Source: QAMH01 sp900556425 (lineage in GTDB: Bacteria > Actinomycetota > Coriobacteriia > Coriobacteriales > QAMH01). From it: DNA of 64,000 bases. Where the stretch lies: contig CABRZR010000006.1 in the NCBI GenBank assembly GCA_902475535.1, positions 1 through 64,000 of the forward strand, written 5' to 3'. How positions within the stretch are numbered: position 1 is the stretch's first letter; every line of letters begins with the position of its first letter. This document shows positions 17,281-26,400 of the stretch, in pieces. Made by a program: the position numbers and the translations under genes. Under the pieces are notes generated by a model. That model worked only from the letters and a program-made list of their open reading frames with translations. It had not been told where the DNA came from and did not search any database.

Positions 17281-17814
17281 CTACAGCGCCGTGCCGCGCT
17301 TGGGAACGTAGAGATCCCTCGTGTCCACGCCCTCATGTCTCAGCAGCCAGAGCTTGCGCTCGATGCCACCTGCGTAACCAGTCAGGCTTCCATCCGATCC
17401 GACGACCCTATGGCACGGGATGATGATGGAGATGGGGTTGTGTCCGACCGCACCGCCAACCGCCAGGGCCGACGCCTTGCCCCGCTCACGCTTGAGTTCG
17501 GACGCGATCGCACCGTATGTCGTGAGTTCGCCATGCGGAATCGCAATGAGCCTCTTCCACACGGCCTGTTGGAATTCGCTTCCCCTGGGAACCAACGGAA
17601 CGTCGCTGATTGGCTGCAGATCGCCCGCGAAGTAGGCCTCGAGCCACGCCCGGAGCTCCGCGAAACCCGCGGCATCATCATCGGGCACCATCTTTTCGGG
17701 AATCGTGGCACCATGGTACTTCTGCCCATCGAGCCACAGACCGCAGACAGCCTGCCCGTCACTTGCAATCGTGAGCGTACCCACGGGCGATTCGCATTCA
17801 CTGCAATAGAACAT
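17281..17814 (-). CDS. ogt: Methylated-DNA-[protein]-cysteine S-methyltransferase
   Basis: A 177-residue O6-alkylguanine-DNA alkyltransferase. The active-site motif IIPCHRVV has the acceptor Cys134; upstream are FQQAVWKRLIAIPHGELTTYG and the conserved GGAVGHNPISI, and downstream GSLTGYAGGIERKLWLL. It repairs O6-methylguanine by irreversible transfer to the cysteine. The ATG at 17814 has AGGAGG five bases upstream. The AlkA-type glycosylase gene ends 28 bases before it on the same strand, so the two form an alkylation-repair operon. No Ada transcription factor is visible. Confidence 0.95.
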   Translation of the reverse strand: MFYCSECESPVGTLTIASDGQAVCGLWLDGQKYHGATIPEKMVPDDDAAGFAELRAWLEAYFAGDLQPISDVPLVPRGSEFQQAVWKRLIAIPHGELTTYGAIASELKRERGKASALAVGGAVGHNPISIIIPCHRVVGSDGSLTGYAGGIERKLWLLRHEGVDTRDLYVPKRGTAL

Positions 17815-17841
17815 ACATGCCTCCTTGGCTCCTCGCATGCG

Positions 17842-18729
17842 TCATCCAGAAAGAGAGTCCCAAAGCGCCAGGACCGCATAGCTACGCCACGGACGACAAT
17901 CCTCGACCAGCGCAAGCCGCTCCTTCGGCGTGAGCTCGGGCAGCGCGTGCGCAACCCCCGCGTCGGTCTCGAGAAACGCGTCGGGATAGCTCATGGTACG
18001 CATAGCGATGTAATTGGCAGACCACGGGCCGATTCCCCGTATTCGAAGAAGCGCCTCCATCTGCTCCTCTGCCACGGCGCCGATATCCAGGTCGAGCTCT
18101 CCCTCGTCGATGGCCGTCGCCATCGCGTCGATGGCACGTGACCTCGTCTTGATCAGGCCGAGTTCTCCGAACGCGTCCTCGATACTCGCAAGCGAGCGCA
18201 CATCGGCGACGCGGGGCCATGCCCTGTCGAGTCCCTCGATTCCCGTCTCGATTCTCTCGCCGTAGCGCTCGACGATGCGCCCCGCGAGCTTGTTGGCCGC
18301 TCGCACGCTAACCTGCTGTCCGATTACCGCACGGCAGGCTATCTCGAACGTGTCGAAACAGCCGGGTACCCGGATTCCGTCGATACGCACGCTGGGAACG
18401 GCCTCCTCGAGCGGCAAGAGCGCCTGCGAAACCACCACGGGATCGCTGTCCGTGTCGAACATGCGCCGCACGTGGGCGATCACCTCGGAAACCGCGGGGA
18501 CAAGCTCATCGGACATCGTGACGACAAGTTGGTTGCCGGCTGAATCGTCCTCAACCCGTACCCACCCGCATGCGACGTTTCCGTCATGGCCCTCAAGCCG
18601 GACCGTACGGGTATACGACACGTCATCGACTAGCTCGACATGCGCAAGCGCACGGTCCCGGAAGAACGCAAGCAACTCCGAGAACCGATATGGTGGCCGA
18701 TAGCTCAGGTGTGACACGAGACACGACAC
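17842..18729 (-). CDS. alkA: DNA-3-methyladenine glycosylase II (AlkA-like)
   Basis: A 295-residue protein with an N-terminal AlkA_N-type domain (LSYRPPYRFSELLAFFRDRAL) and a C-terminal HhH-GPD glycosylase domain. The helix-hairpin-helix is LLRIRGIGPWSANYIAMR, followed by the catalytic aspartate region FLETDAGV. It removes alkylated purines in base-excision repair. I prefer a GTG start at 18729 (VSCLVSHLSY), eight bases after GGAGG; a longer GTG reading from 18756 is possible. In many bacteria this domain is fused to an Ada/AraC N-terminus; here it stands alone and sits upstream of ogt. Confidence 0.88.
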   Translation of the reverse strand: MSCLVSHLSYRPPYRFSELLAFFRDRALAHVELVDDVSYTRTVRLEGHDGNVACGWVRVEDDSAGNQLVVTMSDELVPAVSEVIAHVRRMFDTDSDPVVVSQALLPLEEAVPSVRIDGIRVPGCFDTFEIACRAVIGQQVSVRAANKLAGRIVERYGERIETGIEGLDRAWPRVADVRSLASIEDAFGELGLIKTRSRAIDAMATAIDEGELDLDIGAVAEEQMEALLRIRGIGPWSANYIAMRTMSYPDAFLETDAGVAHALPELTPKERLALVEDCRPWRSYAVLALWDSLSG

Positions 18730-18846
18730 GGGAGACACCTCCGATGCAATCGACACCGCCAGCGTTTGCGACCCTGTACGGCACTAAAGGCTACCACGAA
18801 TCACGGGCAAAAGCTCGCTTAGCAAGACCAGCGAAGTCGTGTTTCG

Positions 18847-19416
18847 TCAGTCCTGGAGCTCGTCTTCGAGCGCGCGGCGACGCTTGATGGCATCGTTGAT
18901 GGTGAGGGCGATGGCGACAAAGCCAACGGCGAAGCCCATGAGGAAGAACACCATGCCGATGGCAAGGTCACCGAACCATGCGACGTTTTCGATGCCGACA
19001 ATCTGGATTTCCGCCAGGACGCGCATGCCGCACGTCAAAACCCCAAGGACCGCCCCGCAGAACAGCGCGAAGCTGGCAACGTAATCCCAGGGAATGCGAT
19101 CCACCTCGGCATAGCGCTTGTAGCTCGAAAACGCCCCACCGCGAATCTGCATGCCCACTGACGCAAAGCCCGCGGCAAGAATCGTCAGTATCAGCAGAAG
19201 GTCAACGGGGACGACGGACGCGCCAAGGGGCGTGAGCACGGGATGGTCGGTGGTGTTTGCGACCTGATTCACCATAATCCAGTAGTACAGGCTCACGGTC
19301 GGCCCCACGAGCAAGATATAGGATGCGACCTTCATCGACTTGTTTTCCTCGGCCTCGAGGCGCTCGTCCTTCGGGCCCATGCATTCGTTCCATTTTCGAA
19401 TCAAGTACATCGTCAT
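18847..19416 (-). CDS. Four-helix membrane protein paired with XRE regulator (DUF6773-like)
   Basis: A 189-residue protein with a charged N-terminus (KWNECMGPKDERLEAEENKS) and four hydrophobic segments (about residues 30-50, 70-90, 115-140 and 148-172), ending in a basic tail KRRRALEDELQD. This pattern, together with an immediately upstream small XRE gene, matches a family of unknown function in Gram-positive bacteria. The ATG at 19416 overlaps the regulator's stop (ATGA); an ATG two codons later has a better GGGGGA spacing and may be used instead. Its role is unknown; the regulator probably controls it. Confidence 0.75.
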   Translation of the reverse strand: MTMYLIRKWNECMGPKDERLEAEENKSMKVASYILLVGPTVSLYYWIMVNQVANTTDHPVLTPLGASVVPVDLLLILTILAAGFASVGMQIRGGAFSSYKRYAEVDRIPWDYVASFALFCGAVLGVLTCGMRVLAEIQIVGIENVAWFGDLAIGMVFFLMGFAVGFVAIALTINDAIKRRRALEDELQD

Positions 19417-19622
19417 TCCCCCGCTTTCCAGAATAGGTCGTCCAGCGTCTTGCCGAGCGTTTTGCAGATGGCCGTGCAAAGCTTGAGGCTGGGGTTATAG
19501 CGGCCAGCCTCGATGAGCCCGATGGTCTGACGCGTGGCACCGACCGCATCCGCAAGCTCCTGCTGCGAGAGACCGCAATCGGTGCGTGCCGCCCGCATGC
19601 GCTCGTTTTTCTCGTCTTCCAA
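19413..19622 (-). CDS. Small XRE-family helix-turn-helix regulator
   Basis: A 69-residue protein consisting only of a Cro/C1-type HTH (RMRAARTDCGLSQQELADAV, then ATRQTIGLIEAGRYNPSL). It closely follows the YgzD-type pattern ending KTLDDLFW. The start is a TTG at 19622, seven bases after AAGGGA; the first ATG would delete the N-terminal helix residues. It overlaps the membrane-protein gene. The AT-rich 12-bp inverted repeat upstream is the likely operator for autoregulation. Confidence 0.88.
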   Translation of the reverse strand: MEDEKNERMRAARTDCGLSQQELADAVGATRQTIGLIEAGRYNPSLKLCTAICKTLGKTLDDLFWKAGE

Positions 19623-19650
19623 TGGGATTCCCTTGCCCTGTCTTCGTTAA

Positions 19651-19686
19651 TGCAATATATATCGTACATGCAAAATATATATTGCA
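19651..19686. promoter_or_regulatory. Perfect 12-bp AT-rich inverted repeat upstream of XRE gene
   Basis: TGCAATATATAT at 19651-19662 pairs exactly with ATATATATTGCA at 19675-19686; the arms are 24 bases apart centre to centre. It lies 29 bases before the TTG start of the XRE gene, within the only strongly AT-rich stretch nearby, where promoter elements should be. The spacing suits two repressor dimers or a cooperative pair. Confidence 0.65.
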
Positions 19687-19721
19687 CAATATGCGCATCT
19701 ACGTCAATAGAAAAACGAGAC

Positions 19722-19752
19722 AAAAAAGGAAGCGCCCCGCAGGACGCTCCCC
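19722..19752 (-). terminator. Rho-independent terminator after aldehyde dehydrogenase
   Basis: On the minus strand GGGAGCGTCC and GGGCGCTTCC form a 10-bp stem (two G-U pairs) with a four-base loop, followed by TTTTTT. It lies 28 bases past the aldehyde dehydrogenase stop codon. Confidence 0.85.
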
Positions 19753-19779
19753 CTTTCGTAGCCTTGTGTTATGCGACGT

Positions 19780-21234
19780 TTACGCCTTGTTGCGCTCGGT
19801 ATCCCAGTCGACGTAGCACACGTGCGTCTCGAGGTACTCCTCGACGCCCAGCTCGCCGTCCTCGCCACCGATGCCCGACTGGCGCACGCCCTGGTGGAAG
19901 CCCTGGAACGCCTCGAAGTGCTCGCGGTTGACGTAGGTCTCGCCGAACTTAATCTCGTTCATGGCGCGCATGACCGTATCGTAGTCGGTCGTGTAGATGG
20001 AACTCGTCAAGCCGTAGACACTGTCGTTGGCCATCTCGATGGCCTCGTCGAGTGTCTTGAACGTGGTGATGGGCAGCACGGGCCCGAAGATCTCGTCGCG
20101 CATGATGCGCATGTCATGCGTGCAGCCGGTGATGACGGTGGGCTCGTAGAACCAGCCCTTGCCATCGACCTGGGCCTTGTGACCGCCGCAGGCGACCGTG
20201 GCGCCTTCGGCGATGGCGGACTGCACCATCTCGTCGACATGCTCCTGCTGGGCCTTGTTGACCATGGAACCCATGTCGAAGGTGCCGGCGAGCGCCGGGC
20301 CGTAGGTCAGGGTCTTCATCTTCTCGATGACCTTCTTCGTGAACTCCTCGGCGATGCCCTCCTGCACGTAGACGCGCTCGGCGGCATTGCACACCTGGCC
20401 AGTGTTGATGACGCGCGAGGCGACGACGTAATCGACCGTCTCGTCGAGCTTGCAGTCGTTCATGACGATGACCGGCGCCTTGCCACCCAGCTCGAGCGAG
20501 ACCTTGGTGACGTTATCGGCAGCGGCCTTCATGATCTTCTTGCCGACCTCCGTCGAACCGGTGATGGTGACGATGGAAATCTTTGGATTGGAGGCAAGCG
20601 CGTTGCCCGTGAGCGAGCCCGATCCGGTGATGACGTTGATGACGCCCTTGGGAAGGGACGACTTCTCGACGATCTTGGCGAACTCGTATGCGCCGTTGGG
20701 ACAATCCGATGATGCCTTGAGCACGACGGTGCAGCCGGCGATGAGCGCCGGGGCGACCTTGCGGCCGATGAGGAACAGCGGGAAGTTCCACGGCATGATT
20801 TGGCCGGCTACGCCGATGGGCATCTTGTAGAGGAAGATGTTCTCGTTGGGGCGGTCCGACGGGATGATCTGGCCCTTGAGGTGACGTGCCTGGGCAGCCA
20901 TGTACTGCACGTAGGCGGGCAGCCAGCCGGCCTCGTCCATGGCCTGCGCGAGCGGCTTGCCCATCTCCTCGGACGTGGTGCGGGCCAGGAGCTCCTGATT
21001 TTCCTTGAGCAGCTCTACGAGCTCCATCAGGTAGTTGGCGCGCTCGATGGCGGGAACCTTCTCCCACGACTTCTGCGCCTCATAGGCGGCATCGACAGCC
21101 GCCTCTACGTCGGCCTCGGTGGCCATGGGGAAACGCGAGATTACCTCCTCGGTTGCCGGATTGACGTTATCGCGCATCTCGCGATCGCCGTTGTCGAGGA
21201 ACTCGCCGTTGATGAAAAGCTGGACTTCTTTCAT
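19780..21234 (-). CDS. aldA: Lactaldehyde/glycolaldehyde-type aldehyde dehydrogenase (AldA-like)
   Basis: A 484-residue NAD(P)-dependent aldehyde dehydrogenase. Catalytic Cys282 lies in INTGQVCNAAERVYV and the general base Glu248 in SLELGGKAP. IMPWNFPLFLIGRKVAPAL and FGPVLPITTF are family landmarks. Segments such as GEIIQSDRP-like GQIIPSDRPNENIF and GFHQGVRQSGIGGEDG resemble E. coli AldA closely, suggesting lactaldehyde, glycolaldehyde or a related short hydroxyaldehyde as substrate. It is monocistronic, with its own terminator. A second enzyme with the same C-terminal GGEDG sequence runs off the right edge of the window. Confidence 0.88.
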   Translation of the reverse strand: MKEVQLFINGEFLDNGDREMRDNVNPATEEVISRFPMATEADVEAAVDAAYEAQKSWEKVPAIERANYLMELVELLKENQELLARTTSEEMGKPLAQAMDEAGWLPAYVQYMAAQARHLKGQIIPSDRPNENIFLYKMPIGVAGQIMPWNFPLFLIGRKVAPALIAGCTVVLKASSDCPNGAYEFAKIVEKSSLPKGVINVITGSGSLTGNALASNPKISIVTITGSTEVGKKIMKAAADNVTKVSLELGGKAPVIVMNDCKLDETVDYVVASRVINTGQVCNAAERVYVQEGIAEEFTKKVIEKMKTLTYGPALAGTFDMGSMVNKAQQEHVDEMVQSAIAEGATVACGGHKAQVDGKGWFYEPTVITGCTHDMRIMRDEIFGPVLPITTFKTLDEAIEMANDSVYGLTSSIYTTDYDTVMRAMNEIKFGETYVNREHFEAFQGFHQGVRQSGIGGEDGELGVEEYLETHVCYVDWDTERNKA

Positions 21235-21542
21235 TCAAATCCTCCTTTGACTTGAATGTAGGCGCGCATGCGCCTGTTTCACGAAGGCGACCCCCGCTTG
21301 GAAGTCGCTTAATCTTGAAGGTGATTATACTCTCGTCCGAAGTATCCACGGAGATGAAATGCAGTATGCACCGAAAGCACATGTCTGAAGTCACGCGGAT
21401 ATAACGACAACTTACGGCATGCATATCCCTCGACGCTCTGCAATGACATTTTCCAGCCAATCGTTCCGAGTTCCCCGCCCCGTGCATATCAAAGTAGTAC
21501 TATGTGAGACCGTAGACACAAATGGTACAAGCGGAGGTCATC
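21235..21542. other. Divergent intergenic region, no gene seen
   Basis: A 308-bp gap between the aldehyde dehydrogenase and the diguanylate cyclase gene, which are transcribed away from each other. It must hold both promoters. I see no open reading frame, repeat or hairpin that stands out. Confidence 0.5.
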
Positions 21543-22892
<1,350 letters not shown>

Positions 22893-22918
22893 GCACGGCG
22901 GCACATAGTGCGCAACGG

Positions 22919-24328
22919 TTAGCGATCCAGAAGCTCCAGGGGCAAGCGTAGGGTAAAGGTGCTTCCCGCACCCAAAACGCTCTCGACCTCTATGTCCCCA
23001 CCATGATAGAGGGCGGCATGCTTCACGATGGCGAGACCAAGCCCCGTGCCCCCCGTCTCCTTCGAGCGGCTCTTCTCGGTACGGTAGAAGCGCTCGAAGA
23101 TCTTCTCGCGGTCCTGCTCCGAAATGCCAATGCCGTCATCGCTCACGCGCACGGCAATGCATGGCTCCTCGGACATCTCGTCAATTTCGACGCGCACGTT
23201 GACCGTGCCCCCATCGTCCGAATAGCGGATGCCGTTTTCCACGAGATTCGAAACAGCTTGCTCGAGAAGCGCCTCATTGCCCATGGCGCGTAAATCGACA
23301 CCGGAAAACTCGAGGTCGATGCCATGCTCACGCGCAAGCGGACGCAAGCGCTCGCACGTACGTTGCGCGAGCTCGAGCATGTCGACGGGGACGCGCTCGG
23401 CACTCGCAAACGACGACTCGTCGAGACGCGAGAGCGTGAGAACGTCGTTGATGAGCGCTCGAAGGCGCTGCGACTCGAGATAGATACGCCGCCCGAATTC
23501 CCCTATGTCATCGGGATCGACCAATCCACTGGCAATCATTTCAGCCGATCCGGAAATGACCTGCAACGGTGTCTTCATCTCGTGCGAAACGTTCGCGGAA
23601 AACTCGCGACGCAAACCATCCGCTTCCTTCAGTTCCTCGTTCTGTCGCCTGAGCTGCTCCTTTTGCTCGTCGATGCGCAGCAGGAGCGGACGCATCTCCT
23701 CGTAGGCATCCCCGGAGAGCGGATCGTGCACGTCAAGCTCGTCGAGCGGACGCATGATACGCGAGGTGAGGAAACGCGAGAGCATGATGACGAGAATCAC
23801 GGCGATGACGAGCACGACCCCGACGGGCAGGGCCATCGAGCCGAGGAAGGCCGGCAAGGAGAGGCGCTCCTCGCTTACGCGCACGAAGTAGCCGTCGGAG
23901 AGACGCTCGGCAACATAGACGGTATCCCTGTTCAAGGTATCCGAATGGCGCACCAGCACCCCCTCGCCAGCGTGCTCGGCAGCGAGCATCTCCGGACGCT
24001 CGAAGTGGTTTTCGAGAGCGCCGTCCCTGACAGCAGTGTCAAAGATGACGTCACCGGTAGGATCGATGAGCGTGAATCGCTCGGGACCGGCGAACTGTTG
24101 CTCGAGCACGCCGACACGTGCATCGGCGGGATGTTCCTCAAGCACCTGGGCGCACGATCGTGCTTGCTCGACGAGCAGGTCTTCCGAACGCTCCTCCTCG
24201 GAAAAGTACGCAACCGTCACCAGGGCGATAGCCGTCGCAAGAACGGCGACGAGCGTGAAGACGAGCACCGTCGCCAGGATGCTATGCGAGAGACTACGCA
24301 CGTGACGTGCGGAAACGGCGTCGTTCAT
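22919..24328 (-). CDS. PhoR-like sensor histidine kinase
   Basis: A 469-residue membrane kinase. Two hydrophobic segments (about residues 15-40 and 165-187) bracket an extracytoplasmic sensor domain. HAMP-like sequence and a coiled coil lead to the H-box FSANVSHEMKTPLQVISG, N-box NLVENGIRYSDDGG, G1 DDGIGISEQD, F-box IFERFYRTEKSRS and G2 GTGLGLAIVKH. The kinase core is of the PhoR/WalK type. It overlaps the response regulator gene by four bases (ATGA). With a phosphate transporter upstream in the operon and a Pho-box-like array before that, phosphate limitation is the probable signal. Confidence 0.92.
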   Translation of the reverse strand: MNDAVSARHVRSLSHSILATVLVFTLVAVLATAIALVTVAYFSEEERSEDLLVEQARSCAQVLEEHPADARVGVLEQQFAGPERFTLIDPTGDVIFDTAVRDGALENHFERPEMLAAEHAGEGVLVRHSDTLNRDTVYVAERLSDGYFVRVSEERLSLPAFLGSMALPVGVVLVIAVILVIMLSRFLTSRIMRPLDELDVHDPLSGDAYEEMRPLLLRIDEQKEQLRRQNEELKEADGLRREFSANVSHEMKTPLQVISGSAEMIASGLVDPDDIGEFGRRIYLESQRLRALINDVLTLSRLDESSFASAERVPVDMLELAQRTCERLRPLAREHGIDLEFSGVDLRAMGNEALLEQAVSNLVENGIRYSDDGGTVNVRVEIDEMSEEPCIAVRVSDDGIGISEQDREKIFERFYRTEKSRSKETGGTGLGLAIVKHAALYHGGDIEVESVLGAGSTFTLRLPLELLDR

Positions 24329-25050
24329 GCTTCGTCCTCAAGACGCAGACGGTAACCGATACCACGAACGGTCTCGAGCGCGGAACTCGAGCCAGGATCG
24401 GCCTGCTCGAGTTTCTGGCGCAGGGTCTGCATGTGGACGTCTACCGTACGCGTCACGCCGACAAACTCCGAACCCCATACTTCCTCGAAGAGCTGGGCCC
24501 GCGAAAGGGCGTGACCCGGGTTCTCCATGAGCACCCTGAGGAGTTCGAACTCCTTGAACGTGAGGTCAACCGGTCTTCCTCCCACCTCGACCCGTCGGGC
24601 GTGGGGGTCAAGCACGATGGAATCGTAGACGAGATTTCCTCCTCGCACGGTAACGGGCGCACGCCGGGCACGTCGCAAGAGCGCGTTAGCACGCGAGATG
24701 AGCTCCATCATCGAGAACGGTTTCGCGAGGTAGTCGTCGGCCCCGGCGTCAAGTCCGCAAATCGTGTCGAACTCGGTGCCCTTGGCCGTGAGCATGATCA
24801 CGGGGACGTCGCAAAGTCGCGTGTCGGCACGCAGGCGAGCGAGTATACCCAGGCCATCGGTGCCCGGCAACATGATGTCAAGAAGCACGAGGGCGGGAAC
24901 GTCATCAGCGCATGCCGCGAAAAACGCATCAGCGTCGGGAAAACCCCTTCCCTCGAAGCCGGCCTGCCGGAGCGCATAGAGCGTGAGGTCGCGAATGTTC
25001 TCGTCGTCTTCGACGTAGAAGACGAGCGTGGCGGACTCCCGTGTCGTCAT
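24325..25050 (-). CDS. OmpR/PhoB-family response regulator
   Basis: A 241-residue two-domain regulator. The receiver (residues about 8-122) has FYVEDDENIRD, the phospho-acceptor aspartate in LVLLDIMLPGTDG, T in VIMLTAKG and K in DYLAKPFS. The C-terminal winged-helix domain has LTFKEFELLRVLMENPGHALSR and VDVHMQTLRQKLE...VRGIGYRL. The partner kinase follows with a four-base overlap and a NptA-like transporter precedes by 50 bases. It probably binds the direct-repeat array at 26210-26237, closing an autoregulatory loop. Confidence 0.93.
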   Translation of the reverse strand: MTTRESATLVFYVEDDENIRDLTLYALRQAGFEGRGFPDADAFFAACADDVPALVLLDIMLPGTDGLGILARLRADTRLCDVPVIMLTAKGTEFDTICGLDAGADDYLAKPFSMMELISRANALLRRARRAPVTVRGGNLVYDSIVLDPHARRVEVGGRPVDLTFKEFELLRVLMENPGHALSRAQLFEEVWGSEFVGVTRTVDVHMQTLRQKLEQADPGSSSALETVRGIGYRLRLEDEA

Positions 25051-25100
25051 GCATGTTCCCTTCGGGTCATCATATACGCGGCAATTCTACCTCAGCATGC

Positions 25101-26147
25101 TCATGCCGCGGAACACTCCCCGGAACCCAGGGACCCAGACGAGGCGGCGATGTCATGCGGGCGCACCGGACGCTCGGGCAATATCAGCATGACGAGCTTC
25201 ATCATGAGCGAGACGAGCGGGAGCCAGATGAGCGTCATCACGACGTTGAAGCAGGTATGCGCGTTGGCAATCTGCCGCGCGATGATCTCGACCCCCTCCC
25301 CTGCGGGAGGAATGGCCGCCACGACAGTCGCAAAGGGGCCGGTCAGACCGACGAAGAGCAGGCAGCCCGACAGGTTGAAGATGCAATGCGCCAAGGCGAC
25401 GCGCTTGGCATCCCGCGACTGGCCGATGGAGGCGAGAAGCGCCGTGACGGTTGTCCCCAGGTTGTCTCCAAGCAGGATGGGGATGGCGCCCTCGAGACCG
25501 AGAACGCTCGCTCCATCAGCACCCGGCTGGGCGGCGAAGTTCTGCAGGACGGCGATGGTTGCGCTCGAGCTCTGCACGACGAGCGTCATCACCGTGCCCA
25601 CGAGGACTCCGAGAACGGGCACACCCGCGACCTGGGCGATCATCTCCGTGAAGACGGGGCTCTCGGCCAGGGGCTTCATGACCGACCCCATGGTCTCTAT
25701 ACCGACGAAGAGCAGGCCAAAGCCGAATATTGCCCGCCCCGACAACTTCACGCGCTCGCCTCTGGCAAGCGTCATGACGAGGAAACCCACCGCGACGAAC
25801 AACAAGATGTAGTCCGAGAGCTTGAACGCGATAATCTGCGCCGTGATAGTCGTCCCGATGTTCGCGCCCATGACGATGGGAATCGCCTGCCGAAGGCTCA
25901 TGATCCTCGCGCTCACGAATCCGATGACCATGACCGTCGTAGCGCTCGAACTCTGCAGCACGGCGGTGGCAAGCGCGCCGGCCAGAACACCCATGACCGG
26001 ATTCTTCGTCACGGCGGCAAGGATAGAGCGCATCCTCTCGCCTGCCGCTTCCTGCAGGCTACCACTCATCGTGTTCATGCCGTACAGAAAGATTGCCAGA
26101 CCTCCTGCAAGGCCCAAGACGACCTTCATGATTTCGTTGACGTCCAC
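25101..26147 (-). CDS. Sodium:phosphate cotransporter, NptA/PNaS family
   Basis: A 348-residue membrane protein with the duplicated Na/Pi-cotransporter core: first repeat LQSSSATTVMVIGFV and GANIGTTITAQ, second repeat VVQSSSATIAVLQN and GDNLGTTVTALLA. The QSSSAT motifs are the substrate/sodium-binding hallmark. It lacks the C-terminal PhoU-like domain of about 200 residues seen in many bacterial members (about 550 residues total), so it is the short form. It should import inorganic phosphate with sodium. It is first in an operon with a PhoB/PhoR-like two-component pair, and a Pho-box-like promoter lies upstream. Confidence 0.9.
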   Translation of the reverse strand: MDVNEIMKVVLGLAGGLAIFLYGMNTMSGSLQEAAGERMRSILAAVTKNPVMGVLAGALATAVLQSSSATTVMVIGFVSARIMSLRQAIPIVMGANIGTTITAQIIAFKLSDYILLFVAVGFLVMTLARGERVKLSGRAIFGFGLLFVGIETMGSVMKPLAESPVFTEMIAQVAGVPVLGVLVGTVMTLVVQSSSATIAVLQNFAAQPGADGASVLGLEGAIPILLGDNLGTTVTALLASIGQSRDAKRVALAHCIFNLSGCLLFVGLTGPFATVVAAIPPAGEGVEIIARQIANAHTCFNVVMTLIWLPLVSLMMKLVMLILPERPVRPHDIAASSGSLGSGECSAA

Positions 26148-26196
26148 CTTCGTCCCTCTCCTCCAACATCTACTGCAAGGAGAAGTCTACGGAGGC

Positions 26197-26237
26197 AATG
26201 TACGGGCGGCGTAAGGGGAAGGTAAAGTCTCTGTAAA
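26197..26237 (-). promoter_or_regulatory. Pho-box-like 11-bp direct repeats and -10 element before nptA
   Basis: Read on the minus strand, TTTACA, TTTACC and CTTACG occur at exactly 11-bp spacing (plus-strand positions 26232, 26221 and 26210). A TACATT -10-like hexamer follows at 26197-26202. Direct repeats of this hexamer type at 11-bp intervals are how PhoB and PhoP dimers contact promoters. They lie about 60-90 bp before the nptA start. Confidence 0.65.
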
Positions 26238-26268
26238 GTCATTGCTTCCCATACCGGTAAACAAAATG

Positions 26269-26285
26269 ATGCCCGCGTCGGGCAT
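26269..26285. promoter_or_regulatory. Short perfect hairpin or operator upstream of Cache kinase
   Basis: ATGCCCG and CGGGCAT flank a three-base centre. It lies in the divergent region between nptA and the hybrid kinase gene at 26401. It could be an operator or a 5'-leader hairpin; no T-run follows. Confidence 0.4.
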
Positions 26286-26400
26286 ACCCCCCTGGGTGAA
26301 AAGGGCGCTCGCTTACACGAAAAGCTCTCGACCCTGGCGGCTGGATGAAGGATAATGTCTGGAATGGTACCCCACCACCTGAAAGGCTGGGTCACAGCAT

